Assembly: GCF_030818415.1 (NCBI RefSeq)
Contig: NZ_JAUTAE010000001.1
Location: forward strand, 374,501-438,500
DNA: 64,000 nucleotides
Source: Sphingomonas sp. SORGH_AS_0950
GTDB taxonomy: Bacteria; Pseudomonadota; Alphaproteobacteria; Sphingomonadales; Sphingomonadaceae
Direction of reading: 5' to 3'
A model generated the notes under the pieces. That model was not told the DNA's origin. It saw only the letters and a program-made list of their open reading frames with translations, and did no database searches. Position numbers and translations under genes: made by a program. Positions 1 to 8,055 of the stretch are shown piece after piece (within the stretch, counting starts at the first letter, position 1; the number at the start of each line of letters is the position of its first letter).

Positions 1-201
1 CGGATCGGCGGCATCGGCCTGGAAGGCGAAGGCGGTGCCGCCCGCGCGTTCGATCGCCGCCACGGTTTCGTCGGCAGCGGCTTTGTTGCCAGCATAGGTG
101 ATCGCCACGGTCGCGCCATCCGCTGCCAGCCGCTTGGCGATGGCCGAGCCGATGCCGCGCGATCCGCCGGTGACGAGCGCTGTCTTGCCTGTAAGGGGCA
201 T
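1..201 (-). CDS. SDR family NAD(P)-dependent oxidoreductase, C-terminus cut by window edge
   Basis: Only the first 67 residues are inside the window. They show a classical short-chain dehydrogenase Rossmann start: a beta strand followed by the glycine-rich cofactor motif TGGSRGIG at residues 11-18, then an alternating alpha/beta pattern. The substrate cannot be judged from this fragment. The ATG at 201 is preferred over the one at 207 because a GGAG lies 7 bases upstream of it and only 1 base from the other. The gene diverges from an ArsR-type regulator at 331, the usual arrangement for a small repressor and its target, so it is probably controlled by that neighbour (inference). Confidence 0.85.
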   Translation of the reverse strand, partial: MPLTGKTALVTGGSRGIGSAIAKRLAADGATVAITYAGNKAAADETVAAIERAGGTAFAFQADAADP

Positions 202-283
202 GTGCATTCTCCAAAACTGGGCCCGCGATCACGATGTCGTGCGCTGTCGGCAGGTGGGAGATGGGGGCACACTTCAAAGGTTC

Positions 284-300
284 AATAATCCCGAACTATT
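284..300. promoter_or_regulatory. Candidate ArsR-type operator in divergent promoter
   Basis: A 17-base imperfect palindrome of the form AATA-n-T-n-C-n-G-n-A-n-TATT sits in the 129-base space between the divergent SDR gene and the ArsR-type regulator. AT-rich interrupted palindromes of this kind are typical of ArsR-family operators. The assignment rests on symmetry and position only. Confidence 0.35.
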
Positions 301-330
301 AAATCTACCTTGGGGCCCTATATCTGCCGC

Positions 331-642
331 ATGCCCCGCTTCACCCATCCCCGGCTGGAGGACGTCCCGCTCGATCTGGCGCTGCATGCGCTGGCCGATC
401 CCAATCGGCTGGCCATGGTGGCGCGGCTCGCCGCGACCGAGCGGCTGAGCTGCACCGACGCCGCCCCGTGCGAGTCCATTCCGAAGAGCACGCTGTCCAA
501 CCATTTGAAGCTGCTCCGCGCAGCCGGGCTGATCGAGACGACGCAGGCGGGACGCGAGATGATCAACACGCTGCGCCGCGCCGAATTCGACCAGCGCTTT
601 CCCGGCCTGCTCGACGCGGTGCTCGCCAATCGACCGGCCTGA
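331..642 (+). CDS. ArsR-family winged-helix transcriptional regulator
   Basis: A 103-residue protein with the helix-turn-helix layout of the ArsR/SmtB family: an N-terminal helix ending in ALADPNRLAMV, then a recognition segment STLSNHLKLLRAAGLIE, then a short wing and C-terminal helix. Family members are dimeric repressors that dissociate from DNA on binding a metal or another small ligand. The cysteines in SCTDAAPC are not in the canonical metal-site spacing, so metal sensing is not implied. The ATG at 331 is chosen; a TTG at 310 would add seven residues. It diverges from the SDR gene, its likely target, and ends directly against the convergent aldo/keto reductase at 643. Confidence 0.85.
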   Translation: MPRFTHPRLEDVPLDLALHALADPNRLAMVARLAATERLSCTDAAPCESIPKSTLSNHLKLLRAAGLIETTQAGREMINTLRRAEFDQRFPGLLDAVLANRPA

Positions 643-1506
643 TTACCCGCCGATGGCGTTCAGCTGCGCCACCGCATCCTCGGGCAGCGTCAGAGAGGCT
701 GCGGCGAGGTTTTCGTGAAGATGCGCGACCGACGAGGTGCCGGGGATCAGCAGGATGTTGGGCGAACGCTGGAACAGCCAGGCGAGCGCCACCTGCATCG
801 GCGTCGCCTTGAGCCGCGCCGCCACGTCGGACAGCGCCGCCGACTGGAGCGGGCTGAACCCGCCGAGCGGGAAGAAGGGCACATAGGCGATGCCCTCCGC
901 CGCCAGCGCGTCGATAAAGCCATCGTCGTCGCGGTGGGCGAGGTTGTACTGGTTCTGGACGCCGACGATCGCGGCGATGTCGCGGGCTTCCTTGAACTGC
1001 GTCGGCGTCACGTTGCTGAGCCCGATATGACGTACCAGCCCCTGGCGTTGCAGGTCCGCGACCGCCCTTAGCGGCGCGGCGAGCGACCCTTCCGCCGGAC
1101 CGTGGACGTCGAACATCAGCCGCAGGTTGACGACGTCGAGCGTCTCCAGCCCCAGGTTCGTCAGATTGTCCTCGACCGCGCGGGTCAGTTCGTCCGGTTC
1201 GAACGCGGGCAGCCAGGATGCATCGTCACCGCGCCGCGCGCCGATCTTGGTCACGATCAGCAGGTCGTCGGAATAGGGGGACAGCGCTTCGCGGATCAGC
1301 CGGTTGGTGACATGCGGGCCGTAAAAGTCGCTGGTGTCGATATGGTTGACCCCAGCCTCGACGGCGGCGCGCAGGACGGCGAGCGCGGCATCGGGGTCGC
1401 GCGGCGGACCGAACACGCCCGGTCCGGCGAGTTGCATCGCGCCGTAACCCAGCCGCTTCACTTGGCGCCCTGCGAAGGAATAGGTGCCTGCCTGGTCGAT
1501 CGTCAT
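643..1506 (-). CDS. Aldo/keto reductase
   Basis: A 287-residue aldo/keto reductase, a cytoplasmic NADPH-dependent TIM-barrel enzyme reducing aldehydes or ketones. Visible family marks are the opening strand with RLGYGAMQL, the catalytic segment GVNHIDTSDFYGPH (Asp and Tyr of the tetrad), the IVTKIGARR lysine strand, HIGLSNVTP and the cofactor-binding end IPGTSSVAHLHEN. The segment NLRLMFDVHG stands where many members have the catalytic histidine, so that position looks altered and substrate range is uncertain. The ATG at 1506 is chosen because AGGAG (1515-1519 on the complement) is 8 bases away; the ATG at 1512 would be only 2 bases from it. It diverges from the LysR regulator at 1599. Confidence 0.88.
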   Translation of the reverse strand: MTIDQAGTYSFAGRQVKRLGYGAMQLAGPGVFGPPRDPDAALAVLRAAVEAGVNHIDTSDFYGPHVTNRLIREALSPYSDDLLIVTKIGARRGDDASWLPAFEPDELTRAVEDNLTNLGLETLDVVNLRLMFDVHGPAEGSLAAPLRAVADLQRQGLVRHIGLSNVTPTQFKEARDIAAIVGVQNQYNLAHRDDDGFIDALAAEGIAYVPFFPLGGFSPLQSAALSDVAARLKATPMQVALAWLFQRSPNILLIPGTSSVAHLHENLAAASLTLPEDAVAQLNAIGG

Positions 1507-1569
1507 CGTCATGTCTCCTGTGCTGGCCCCGAAATACGGCTTGCGGATCATCGCGATAAGCCGGAGTGA

Positions 1570-1588
1570 TCCGTACGGGCTGTACGGA
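1570..1588. promoter_or_regulatory. Perfect 7-bp inverted repeat, candidate LysR operator
   Basis: TCCGTAC (1570-1576), a 5-base spacer, then GTACGGA (1582-1588). The arms are exact reverse complements. The element lies in the 92-base gap between the divergent aldo/keto reductase (start 1506) and LysR regulator (start 1599). It also fits the loose T-N11-A shape of LysR-type binding sites. It is probably the autoregulatory and target site of that regulator (inference from position and symmetry). Confidence 0.55.
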
Positions 1589-1598
1589 AAACCGAACG

Positions 1599-2495
1599 AT
1601 GAAGGCGGACCTTGCCGATCTCAACGCATTCCTGGCGGTCGCCCAGGCGCGTGGCTTTCGCGATGCGGCACGCACCGTCGGGTCGAGCGCCTCGACGCTA
1701 AGCGAAGCCGTGCGGCGGCTGGAGGCGCGGCTGGGCGTCCGGCTGCTCCATCGCACTACGCGCAGCGTCGTGCCGACCGAGGCGGGGGCGCGGTTGATCG
1801 AGCGACTGGCCCCGGCGCTGGGCGAGGTGGAGGCGGCGCTCAACGTCGTGAACCTGTTCCGCGACCGCCCGGCGGGGACGCTCAAGCTCAACGTGCCGGT
1901 CAGCGCGGCGCGGCTGGTGCTGCCCGCGATCCTGCCCGGCTTCCTGGCCGCCTATCCCGACATCCAGGTCGAGATCGTCGCCGAGGACGGCTTTGTCGAC
2001 ATGGTGGCATCGGGCTGCGACGCGGGCATCCGCTATGACGAGCGGCTGGAGCAGGACATGATCGCGGTGCCGATCGGCCCGCGTAGCCAGCGTTTCGCGA
2101 CGGCGGCGGCACCCGCCTATCTGGACGCGCGGGGGAGACCAAGCCATCCGCGCGACCTGCTCGACCATGCCTGTCTGCGAGGCCGCTTCACCAGTGGCGC
2201 GCTGACCAGTCCATGGGAGTTCGAGCGGTCCGGCGAGATCGTGCGCATCGAGCCGCAGGGACCGCTGATCGCCAGCGTCTCCGGCGCGGCGGATCTGCTG
2301 GTCGATATCGCCATCGCGGGCGGCGGGATCATCCACCTGTTCGAAGACTGGTTGCGGCCGGTGCTCGCCAGCGGCGCGCTGGAACCGGTGCTGCCCGACT
2401 GGTGGCAGTCCTTCTCCGGCCCGTTCCTCTATTATTCGGGACGCCGTCTGGTGCCGCCACCGTTGCGGGCGCTCCTCGATTACATTCGCACCTAG
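1599..2495 (+). CDS. LysR-family transcriptional regulator
   Basis: A 298-residue LysR-type regulator. The N-terminal winged helix-turn-helix covers about residues 3-62 (DLNAFLAVAQARGFRDAA, then SSASTLSEAVRRLEARLG and LLHRTTRSVVPTEAG). A periplasmic-binding-protein-like effector domain follows from about residue 90, with the typical GTLKLNVP opening. The ATG at 1599 starts the usual LysR N-terminus directly; upstream in-frame starts would add an atypical leader inside the operator region. It probably controls the divergent aldo/keto reductase through the inverted repeat at 1570-1588. It converges on a second aldo/keto reductase, and the two genes share a CTAG stop overlap at 2492-2495. Confidence 0.9.
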   Translation: MKADLADLNAFLAVAQARGFRDAARTVGSSASTLSEAVRRLEARLGVRLLHRTTRSVVPTEAGARLIERLAPALGEVEAALNVVNLFRDRPAGTLKLNVPVSAARLVLPAILPGFLAAYPDIQVEIVAEDGFVDMVASGCDAGIRYDERLEQDMIAVPIGPRSQRFATAAAPAYLDARGRPSHPRDLLDHACLRGRFTSGALTSPWEFERSGEIVRIEPQGPLIASVSGAADLLVDIAIAGGGIIHLFEDWLRPVLASGALEPVLPDWWQSFSGPFLYYSGRRLVPPPLRALLDYIRT

Positions 2496-3322
2496 AGCAT
2501 CGCGAGTGGTTCGGGACCACGTGGGGGCGGAAAGAGCCAGTCGAGGCGGTGCAATTCGGCGTCGGACAGGGTGAGGTCCAGTGCGGCGCGGTTGTCCCGC
2601 ACATGCGCGACCGATCCGGCCTTGGGGATGGGCAGGACGCCGTCCCGCCCCAGCAGCCAGGCCAGGGCGAGCAGCGCGGGCGTGACGCCGCGCTCCCTGG
2701 CCATGGCGGCAAGCTCGGGATGCGCCAGAAGGCGGCCTTGCTCGACCGGGCTATAGGCCATGACCGGCATGCGATGCTGCCCGAGCCAGGGGATCAGGTC
2801 ATATTCCGGACCGCGCCGGGTCAGGTTGTACAGGATCTGGTTCGTTTGGCAGCGTTCGCCGCCGCTCGCGACGAGTTCCGCCATATCGTCCATGTCGAGG
2901 TTGCTGACGCCCCAACGCAGGATCTTGCCCGCCGCGACCAGCCGCTCCATCGCCTCGACCGTCTCGGACAGCGGCACATTGCCCCGCCAGTGCAGCAGGT
3001 ACAGGTCGAGCCGGTCGGTGCCGAGCCGGTCGAGGCTCGCCTCGCAAGCCCGCTGGAGCCGATCGCGCGAGGCATTTTGCGGATAGGCCTTGCTGACCAG
3101 GAACACTTCGTCGCGCAGGCCCGCAATCGCCTCGCCGACGAGGCGCTCGGACTCGCCGTCGGCATACATCTCGGCGGTGTCGATCAGGGTCAGGCCGAGC
3201 GACAGCCCTTCGCGTAGCGCAGCGATCTCGTCGGATCGGCGGGCGGCGTCTTCGGCCATCATCCAGGTGCCTTGGCCCAGCGCGGGGACGGTCGTACCGT
3301 CGGGAAATCGGATCGTCTTCAT
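2492..3322 (-). CDS. Aldo/keto reductase
   Basis: A 276-residue cytoplasmic aldo/keto reductase with the complete catalytic tetrad visible: Asp and Tyr in TLIDTAEMYADGESE, Lys in VFLVSKAYP, and His in LYLLHWRG. The cofactor end reads IPKAGSVAHVRDN. It belongs to the small prokaryotic AKR type that reduces aldehydes such as methylglyoxal or diketogulonate; the natural substrate is not evident. It is longer and differently organised from the reductase at 643-1506, so the two are not a recent duplication. Its stop overlaps the stop of the convergent LysR gene by four bases. Confidence 0.9.
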   Translation of the reverse strand: MKTIRFPDGTTVPALGQGTWMMAEDAARRSDEIAALREGLSLGLTLIDTAEMYADGESERLVGEAIAGLRDEVFLVSKAYPQNASRDRLQRACEASLDRLGTDRLDLYLLHWRGNVPLSETVEAMERLVAAGKILRWGVSNLDMDDMAELVASGGERCQTNQILYNLTRRGPEYDLIPWLGQHRMPVMAYSPVEQGRLLAHPELAAMARERGVTPALLALAWLLGRDGVLPIPKAGSVAHVRDNRAALDLTLSDAELHRLDWLFPPPRGPEPLAML

Positions 3323-3394
3323 GCGGCGGTCAACGTCCGCCCGGTGAGATGGTGCCGCTGGAGGAAAGCAAGGAGCAGGGACTGCGCTCTGCCC

Positions 3395-4225
3395 TCAATC
3401 GTTCAGCCAGTCCGCCGTGATCACGCCGCTATGTCCTTCCGGCGCCAGCGCGGCGCGCAGCGCTTCCAGCAGCGGCGGCAGCGCCTGGGTGAAGGCATAG
3501 GGCGGATTGACTATGAAGAGGCCCGCGCCGTTATAGATGCCGGGCTGATCGGCATCGTACAGCCAATGTTCCACCGACAGGAATTTCGGGATGCCGAGCC
3601 TTCGCAGCTGGTCCTTCCACCTCTGATGCGTCGCGCGGTCTTTCAGCGGATACCAGATGACCGTCACGCCATGGGCCCATTTGCGGTGCGCCGCGGCGAG
3701 GGTCGCGGTGATGCGGGCGCGTTCGTCGGTCTGCTCATAGGGCGGATCGACCACCACGACGCCGCGACCGGTGCGGGTCGGCAGCATCGCCAGCCAAAGC
3801 TCATAGGCATCGCGCTCATGCACGGCCGCGGGCGTACCGCGCATCGCGCCGCGTAGCGCACGGGCATCCTCGGGATGCTTTTCGTTGAGGATCAGCAAGT
3901 CCTGCGGGCGCAGCAGCTGCGCCAGGAATTGCGGCGAGCCGGGGTAGAGGCGCGGTTCCGCTCCGTCATTCACCGCCTGCACGGCGGCGCGATAGTCGTC
4001 CAGCAACGGGTTCGGATCGGCAAAGGCCCGCACCACGCCCTGCACGGCTTCGCCGGTGCGTTGCGCCTGCTCGCCGCCAAGGTCGTAAAGCCCGCAACCG
4101 GCATGGGTGTCGATCAGGGTCAGTGCACCCTGTTTCTGCTGCAAGGCCCGGACAAGGGCGATCAGCAGGCTGTGCTTCACGACATCGGCGCTGTTGCCGG
4201 CATGGAAGGAATGGCGATAATTCAT
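3395..4225 (-). CDS. rlmJ: 23S rRNA (adenine(2030)-N6)-methyltransferase RlmJ
   Basis: A 276-residue protein matching RlmJ, which methylates N6 of A2030 in 23S rRNA. It opens with the family signature MNYRHSFHAGN and DVVKHSLL, followed by the SAM-binding strand LIDTHAGCGLYDL, NEKHPED, and the catalytic N6-methyltransferase motif DPPYEQ. The C-terminus GSGLFIVNPP-like segment (GAGLFIVNPPYAF) is also characteristic. The start at 4225 gives the canonical N-terminus; the frame remains open upstream but without family similarity. It is an ordinary single-copy housekeeping gene. Confidence 0.95.
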   Translation of the reverse strand: MNYRHSFHAGNSADVVKHSLLIALVRALQQKQGALTLIDTHAGCGLYDLGGEQAQRTGEAVQGVVRAFADPNPLLDDYRAAVQAVNDGAEPRLYPGSPQFLAQLLRPQDLLILNEKHPEDARALRGAMRGTPAAVHERDAYELWLAMLPTRTGRGVVVVDPPYEQTDERARITATLAAAHRKWAHGVTVIWYPLKDRATHQRWKDQLRRLGIPKFLSVEHWLYDADQPGIYNGAGLFIVNPPYAFTQALPPLLEALRAALAPEGHSGVITADWLND

Positions 4226-4442
4226 GGAAATCCAAAACTCTGCCGATTGGCCTAATGCGATCTGCCGTATGGGAAAGCCGATCGCGAGACGATGGCGGCA
4301 ACCCATCCGCAGCTCGTATGAGCCGGGCGGAAGCCGTCAAGTCGCCTCCGGGCGAAGCCTCAAATCAGGTTTCGCGGTCGGCGGCAACCGGCAACGGGCA
4401 GGGGCGCGGCCTGCAATGCCTCCGGTCGTCCGCCAGACAGCG

Positions 4443-5009
4443 TCATCGCTCCGATTTGCCCGGCGGAGAAACCTCCTCGAACGCGCCCGGCGCGATCCCG
4501 GCGACGGACCAGTCGCCGATCGACCAGCGGACCAGCCTCAGCGTGGGCAATCCGACCGCCGCCGTCATGCGCCGCACTTGCCGGTTGCGGCCTTCGCGGA
4601 TCGTGATCTTCAGCCAGCTGTCGGGGATCGACTTGCGCTGGCGGATCGGCGGATCGCGCAGCCACAGGTCCGGCGCGTCGATACGCGCGACTTCGGCAGG
4701 CAGGGTCATGCCATCCTTGAGCCGGACGCCCCGCCGCAGGCCCTCCAGTTCCTGGTCCTGCGGATCGCCTTCGACCTGTACGAGATAGGTCTTGGGCATC
4801 TTGAAGCGGGGATCGGCAATGCGCGCCTGCAGCCGCCCGTCATCGCATAGCAGCAACAGGCCCTCGCTATCCCGATCGAGCCTTCCGGCGGGATAGACGC
4901 CCTTCACCGCGATGAAGTCGGACAGGGTCGCGCGGACCGTCGGCGATCCGCGGTCCGTGAATTGCGATAGGACCCCGAAGGGTTTGTTGAACAACAGCAG
5001 GCGGCTCAT
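4443..5009 (-). CDS. rluE: RsuA/RluE-type 23S rRNA pseudouridine synthase
   Basis: A 188-residue pseudouridine synthase of the RsuA/RluB/RluE/RluF group. It starts at once with [13 protein letters not shown], and the catalytic aspartate is in [11 protein letters not shown] (Asp45). The other family motifs follow: KTYLVQVEG and [10 protein letters not shown]. There is no N-terminal S4 RNA-binding domain, which with the short length fits RluE (pseudouridine 2457 in E. coli 23S rRNA) better than RsuA or RluB. The exact target nucleotide is inferred. ATG 5009 is chosen; the frame stays open to 5111, but that part lies in the structured leader shared with glyA. It diverges from glyA. Confidence 0.85.
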   Translation of the reverse strand: MSRLLLFNKPFGVLSQFTDRGSPTVRATLSDFIAVKGVYPAGRLDRDSEGLLLLCDDGRLQARIADPRFKMPKTYLVQVEGDPQDQELEGLRRGVRLKDGMTLPAEVARIDAPDLWLRDPPIRQRKSIPDSWLKITIREGRNRQVRRMTAAVGLPTLRLVRWSIGDWSVAGIAPGAFEEVSPPGKSER

Positions 5010-5055
5010 CCCGCGCTCATATCGCCGGGCTGTGGCTTTGTCTTCTGGCGCAGGG

Positions 5056-5150
5056 CGCCGCCGGTCCACCCGCGTGCGCCGTGTCGCAAATCTTCGGGGC
5101 GTGCGGCGCACGCATCCCGGCGGCGGGGCGGGCGAGGCATCATCCTGCCC
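5056..5150 (+). promoter_or_regulatory. Nested hairpins in the glyA leader, candidate cis-regulatory RNA
   Basis: Three exact or near-exact stems lie between the divergent rluE and glyA genes. The outer arms are CGCCGCCGG (5056-5064) and CCGGCGGCG (5117-5125). The inner arms are GCGTGCGCCG (5072-5081) and CGGCGCACGC (5104-5113), with a 22-base apical loop. A separate hairpin, 5130-5150, pairs GGGC(g)AGG with CCTGCCC around a 6-base loop. It ends 9 bases before the glyA Shine-Dalgarno sequence. The order (large stem, small stem, ribosome site) looks like a regulatory leader. I do not recognise a known riboswitch core. Confidence 0.5.
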
Positions 5151-5173
5151 AAAGCGTCGGGGGGAGCTTGGAC

Positions 5174-6484
5174 ATGATGACCTTGGACAATTGCGGGGAG
5201 GACGCTGGCGCTCCGTTCGTTGGCGGAGCGCTGCGGGACGCCGACCCCGCCGTCGCGGCGGCGATCGAGGCGGAATGGGTGCGCCAATCCGACAAGCTGG
5301 AACTGATCGCGTCGGAGAATATCGTCTCCACGGCGGTGCTCCAGGCGCAGGGTTCGGTCCTGACCAACAAATATGCCGAGGGTTATCCGGGGCGCCGCTA
5401 TTATGGCGGCTGCGAGCATGTCGACGTGACCGAGCAGCTCGCCATCGACCGGGCGTGCGCGCTGTTCGGCGCGCGGTTCGCCAACGTCCAGCCGCATTCC
5501 GGCGCCCAGGCCAATATGGCGGTGCAGTTCGCGCTGATGAAGCCCGGCGATACGCTGATGGGGATGAGCCTGGCGCATGGCGGGCATCTGACCCATGGCG
5601 CGGCGCCGACCTTTTCGGGCAAGTGGCTGAACGCGATTCCCTACGGCGTGCGCGAGGAGGATCAGCGGATCGACTATGACGCGGTCGCCGAGCTGGCGCG
5701 GGACTATCACCCCCGGCTGATCATCGCGGGCGGCTCTGCCTATCCGCGCCAGATCGATTTCGCGCGGTTCCGGGCGATCGCGGACTCGGTCGATGCGGTG
5801 CTGATGGTCGACATGGCGCATTTCGCGGGACTGGTGGCGGGCGGTGTCCATCCCAATCCGCTGGACCATGCGCATGTCGTCACGACCACGACCCACAAGA
5901 CGCTGCGGGGACCGCGCGGCGGCCTGATCCTGACCAATGACGAGGCGCTGGCGAAGAAGGTCAACTCGGCCATCTTCCCCGGCATCCAGGGCGGGCCGCT
6001 CGAGCATGTCATCGCGGCCAAGGCGGTCGCGTTCGGCGAGGCGCTGCGCCCGTCCTTCCGGGACTATGCCCGGCGCGTCGTGGACAATGCCCAGGCCCTG
6101 GCCGCCGCGCTGGCCGCGAACGGCTATACCATCGTGTCCGGCGGCACCGACACCCATGTCGTGCTGGTCGACCTGAGGCCCAAGGGCCTGACCGGCAAGC
6201 GTGCCGAACAGATCTTGGATGCCGCCGGCATCACCTGCAACAAGAACGGCATCCCGTTCGATCTGGAGAAACCCGCCGTGACATCTGGTATCCGTCTCGG
6301 GAGCGGCGCGCTGACCAGCCGCGGCTTCGATGTCGCCGCCTTTCAGGAGGTCGCGCGGCTGATCAACCGCATCCTCGACGCCGCCTCCGCCGGGGACGTG
6401 CCCGATGCGCTGATCGAGCAGACGCGGGGCGAAGTGGTCGCGCTGTGCGCCCGCTATCCGATCTACGCGACGGCGCGCGGCTGA
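5174..6484 (+). CDS. glyA: Serine hydroxymethyltransferase
   Basis: A 436-residue PLP enzyme (fold type I) that interconverts glycine plus 5,10-methylene-THF with serine plus THF in the cytoplasm. Clear motifs are [38 protein letters not shown], and the PLP-lysine segment [14 protein letters not shown] (Lys242). The ATG at 5174 follows a strong GGGGGAG. It is the first gene of a rightward run with soxBDAG, sdaA and the YbaK-like gene. In glycine betaine catabolism this enzyme uses the methylene-THF released by sarcosine oxidase to convert glycine into serine, so this is probably a catabolic copy rather than the housekeeping one (inference). A hairpin-rich leader precedes it. Confidence 0.96.
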   Translation: MMTLDNCGEDAGAPFVGGALRDADPAVAAAIEAEWVRQSDKLELIASENIVSTAVLQAQGSVLTNKYAEGYPGRRYYGGCEHVDVTEQLAIDRACALFGARFANVQPHSGAQANMAVQFALMKPGDTLMGMSLAHGGHLTHGAAPTFSGKWLNAIPYGVREEDQRIDYDAVAELARDYHPRLIIAGGSAYPRQIDFARFRAIADSVDAVLMVDMAHFAGLVAGGVHPNPLDHAHVVTTTTHKTLRGPRGGLILTNDEALAKKVNSAIFPGIQGGPLEHVIAAKAVAFGEALRPSFRDYARRVVDNAQALAAALAANGYTIVSGGTDTHVVLVDLRPKGLTGKRAEQILDAAGITCNKNGIPFDLEKPAVTSGIRLGSGALTSRGFDVAAFQEVARLINRILDAASAGDVPDALIEQTRGEVVALCARYPIYATARG

Positions 6485-6505
6485 CGGCCGGGAAGGGGAG
6501 GGACG

Positions 6506-7759
6506 ATGCAGCGCTTTTCCGCATTCTCGCTGTTCCGGGAGGGACTGGGCGGTCACAAGGGGTGGAAGCCACAGTGGCGCAACGCCAGCCCCAAGCCTTC
6601 CTATGACGCGATCATCGTCGGCGGCGGCGGGCATGGACTGGGTGCGGCCTATTATCTGGCCAGCCGGTTCGGCATCCGGAATGTCGCGGTGGTCGAAAAG
6701 GGGTGGATCGGCGGCGGCAATACCGGGCGCAACACCACCATCATCCGTTCCAACTATCTTTTCGACGAGAGCGCCGCGCTCTACGACCATGCGCTGAAGA
6801 TGTGGGAGGGGTTGAGCCAGGAACTCAACTACAACGTCATGTTCTCGCAGCGCGGCGTGATGATGCTGGCGCACAACATCCACGACGTGCAGGTCTTCAA
6901 GCGGCACGTCCATGCCAACCGGATCAACGGCGTCGACAATGAGTGGCTAACGCCGGAGGAGGCCAAGGCCTTTTGTCCGCCGCTGAACATCTCGCCCGAC
7001 ATGCGCTATCCCGTGCTGGGCGCCGCGTTGCAGCGGCGGGGCGGCACCGCGCGGCACGATGCGGTGGCCTGGGGCTATGCCCGCGCCGCCGACGCGCTGG
7101 GCGTCGACATCATCGAGAATTGCGAAGTCACCGGCATCCGCCGCGACGCGAGCGGCGCGGTGACGGGGGTGGAGACGACGCGCGGTTTCATCGGATCGAA
7201 GCGCATCGGCGTCTCGGCGGCGGGGCATACCAGTGTGGTGCTGGGCATGGCGGACGTCCGGCTGCCGCTGGAAAGCTATCCGTTGCAAGCCCTGGTGTCG
7301 GAACCGGTAAAGCCGATCTTCCCCTGTGTCGTCATGTCCAACACCATCCACGCCTATATGAGCCAGTCCGACAAGGGCGAGCTGGTGATCGGGGCCGGGA
7401 CCGACGCCTATACCAGCTATACGCAGCGAGGCGGCCTGCACATTGCCACGCACACGCTGGAGGCGATTTGCGAGCTGTTCCCGCAGTTCCGGCGGATGCG
7501 GATGCTGCGCAGCTGGGGCGGGATCGTCGACGTGACGCCCGACCGCTCGCCGATCATCGCCAGGACGCCGGTGCCGGGCCTGTACGTCAATTGCGGCTGG
7601 GGCACGGGCGGGTTCAAGGCAACGCCCGGCGCCGCGCATCTGCTGGCCTACACCATCGCACGCGACGAGCCGCATCCGATCAACGCCCCCTTCACGATCG
7701 AGCGATTCCGCGACGGCCAAATGATCGACGAGGCGGCGGCCGCCGCCGTCGCCCACTGA
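6506..7759 (+). CDS. soxB: Sarcosine oxidase, beta subunit
   Basis: A 417-residue flavoprotein subunit of heterotetrameric sarcosine oxidase, which demethylates sarcosine to glycine with formation of methylene-THF (or formaldehyde) and hydrogen peroxide. The FAD Rossmann motif [18 protein letters not shown] is at about residues 32-49. It is followed by the family segment [14 protein letters not shown] and, near the end, [15 protein letters not shown]. His184 in [12 protein letters not shown] is the candidate for covalent FMN attachment known in this subunit. GGGGAGGG precedes the ATG. The order soxB-D-A-G is the standard operon order, and the gene lies 21 bases after glyA. Confidence 0.96.
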   Translation: MQRFSAFSLFREGLGGHKGWKPQWRNASPKPSYDAIIVGGGGHGLGAAYYLASRFGIRNVAVVEKGWIGGGNTGRNTTIIRSNYLFDESAALYDHALKMWEGLSQELNYNVMFSQRGVMMLAHNIHDVQVFKRHVHANRINGVDNEWLTPEEAKAFCPPLNISPDMRYPVLGAALQRRGGTARHDAVAWGYARAADALGVDIIENCEVTGIRRDASGAVTGVETTRGFIGSKRIGVSAAGHTSVVLGMADVRLPLESYPLQALVSEPVKPIFPCVVMSNTIHAYMSQSDKGELVIGAGTDAYTSYTQRGGLHIATHTLEAICELFPQFRRMRMLRSWGGIVDVTPDRSPIIARTPVPGLYVNCGWGTGGFKATPGAAHLLAYTIARDEPHPINAPFTIERFRDGQMIDEAAAAAVAH

Positions 7760-7770
7760 GAGGCGCGACC

Positions 7771-8055
7771 ATGCTTATCATCCCCTGTCCCTATTGCGGC
7801 GAGCGGCCCGAGCTGGAGTTCAGCTATGCCGGAGAGGCGCATATCGAGCGTCCGGCCCGGCCGGCCGAGCTGACCGATGCGGAGTGGAGCACCTATCTCT
7901 ACACCCGGTCCAATCCCAAGGGGCGACATGCCGAGCGCTGGCGTCACCTCCATGGCTGCGCCCGTTTCTTCAACGCCATCCGCGACACGCGGACCGACGC
8001 GTTCGTCGCGACCTACAAGGTGGGCGAACAGCCGCCCGAGGGAGAGCGGGCATGA
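7771..8055 (+). CDS. soxD: Sarcosine oxidase, delta subunit
   Basis: A 94-residue zinc-binding small subunit of heterotetrameric sarcosine oxidase. The knuckle is visible as CPYCGERPELEF at residues 6-17 and a later His/Cys pair in HLHGCARFFNAIRDT. The segment STYLYTRSNPKG is highly typical of SoxD. The subunit stabilises the complex near the interface with alpha rather than carrying flavin. It starts 11 bases after soxB, and its stop overlaps the soxA start (ATGA at 8052-8055), which suggests translational coupling and matched stoichiometry. Confidence 0.95.
   Translation: MLIIPCPYCGERPELEFSYAGEAHIERPARPAELTDAEWSTYLYTRSNPKGRHAERWRHLHGCARFFNAIRDTRTDAFVATYKVGEQPPEGERA

Noticed and set aside
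5056..5150. Known glycine, THF or SAH riboswitch in the glyA leader
   Set aside because: None of the conserved core sequences I can recall for these classes is present; only the stems are clear.
5006..6913. Leftward open frame of 635 codons opposite glyA and the start of soxB
   Set aside because: No motifs, and both rightward genes are certain.
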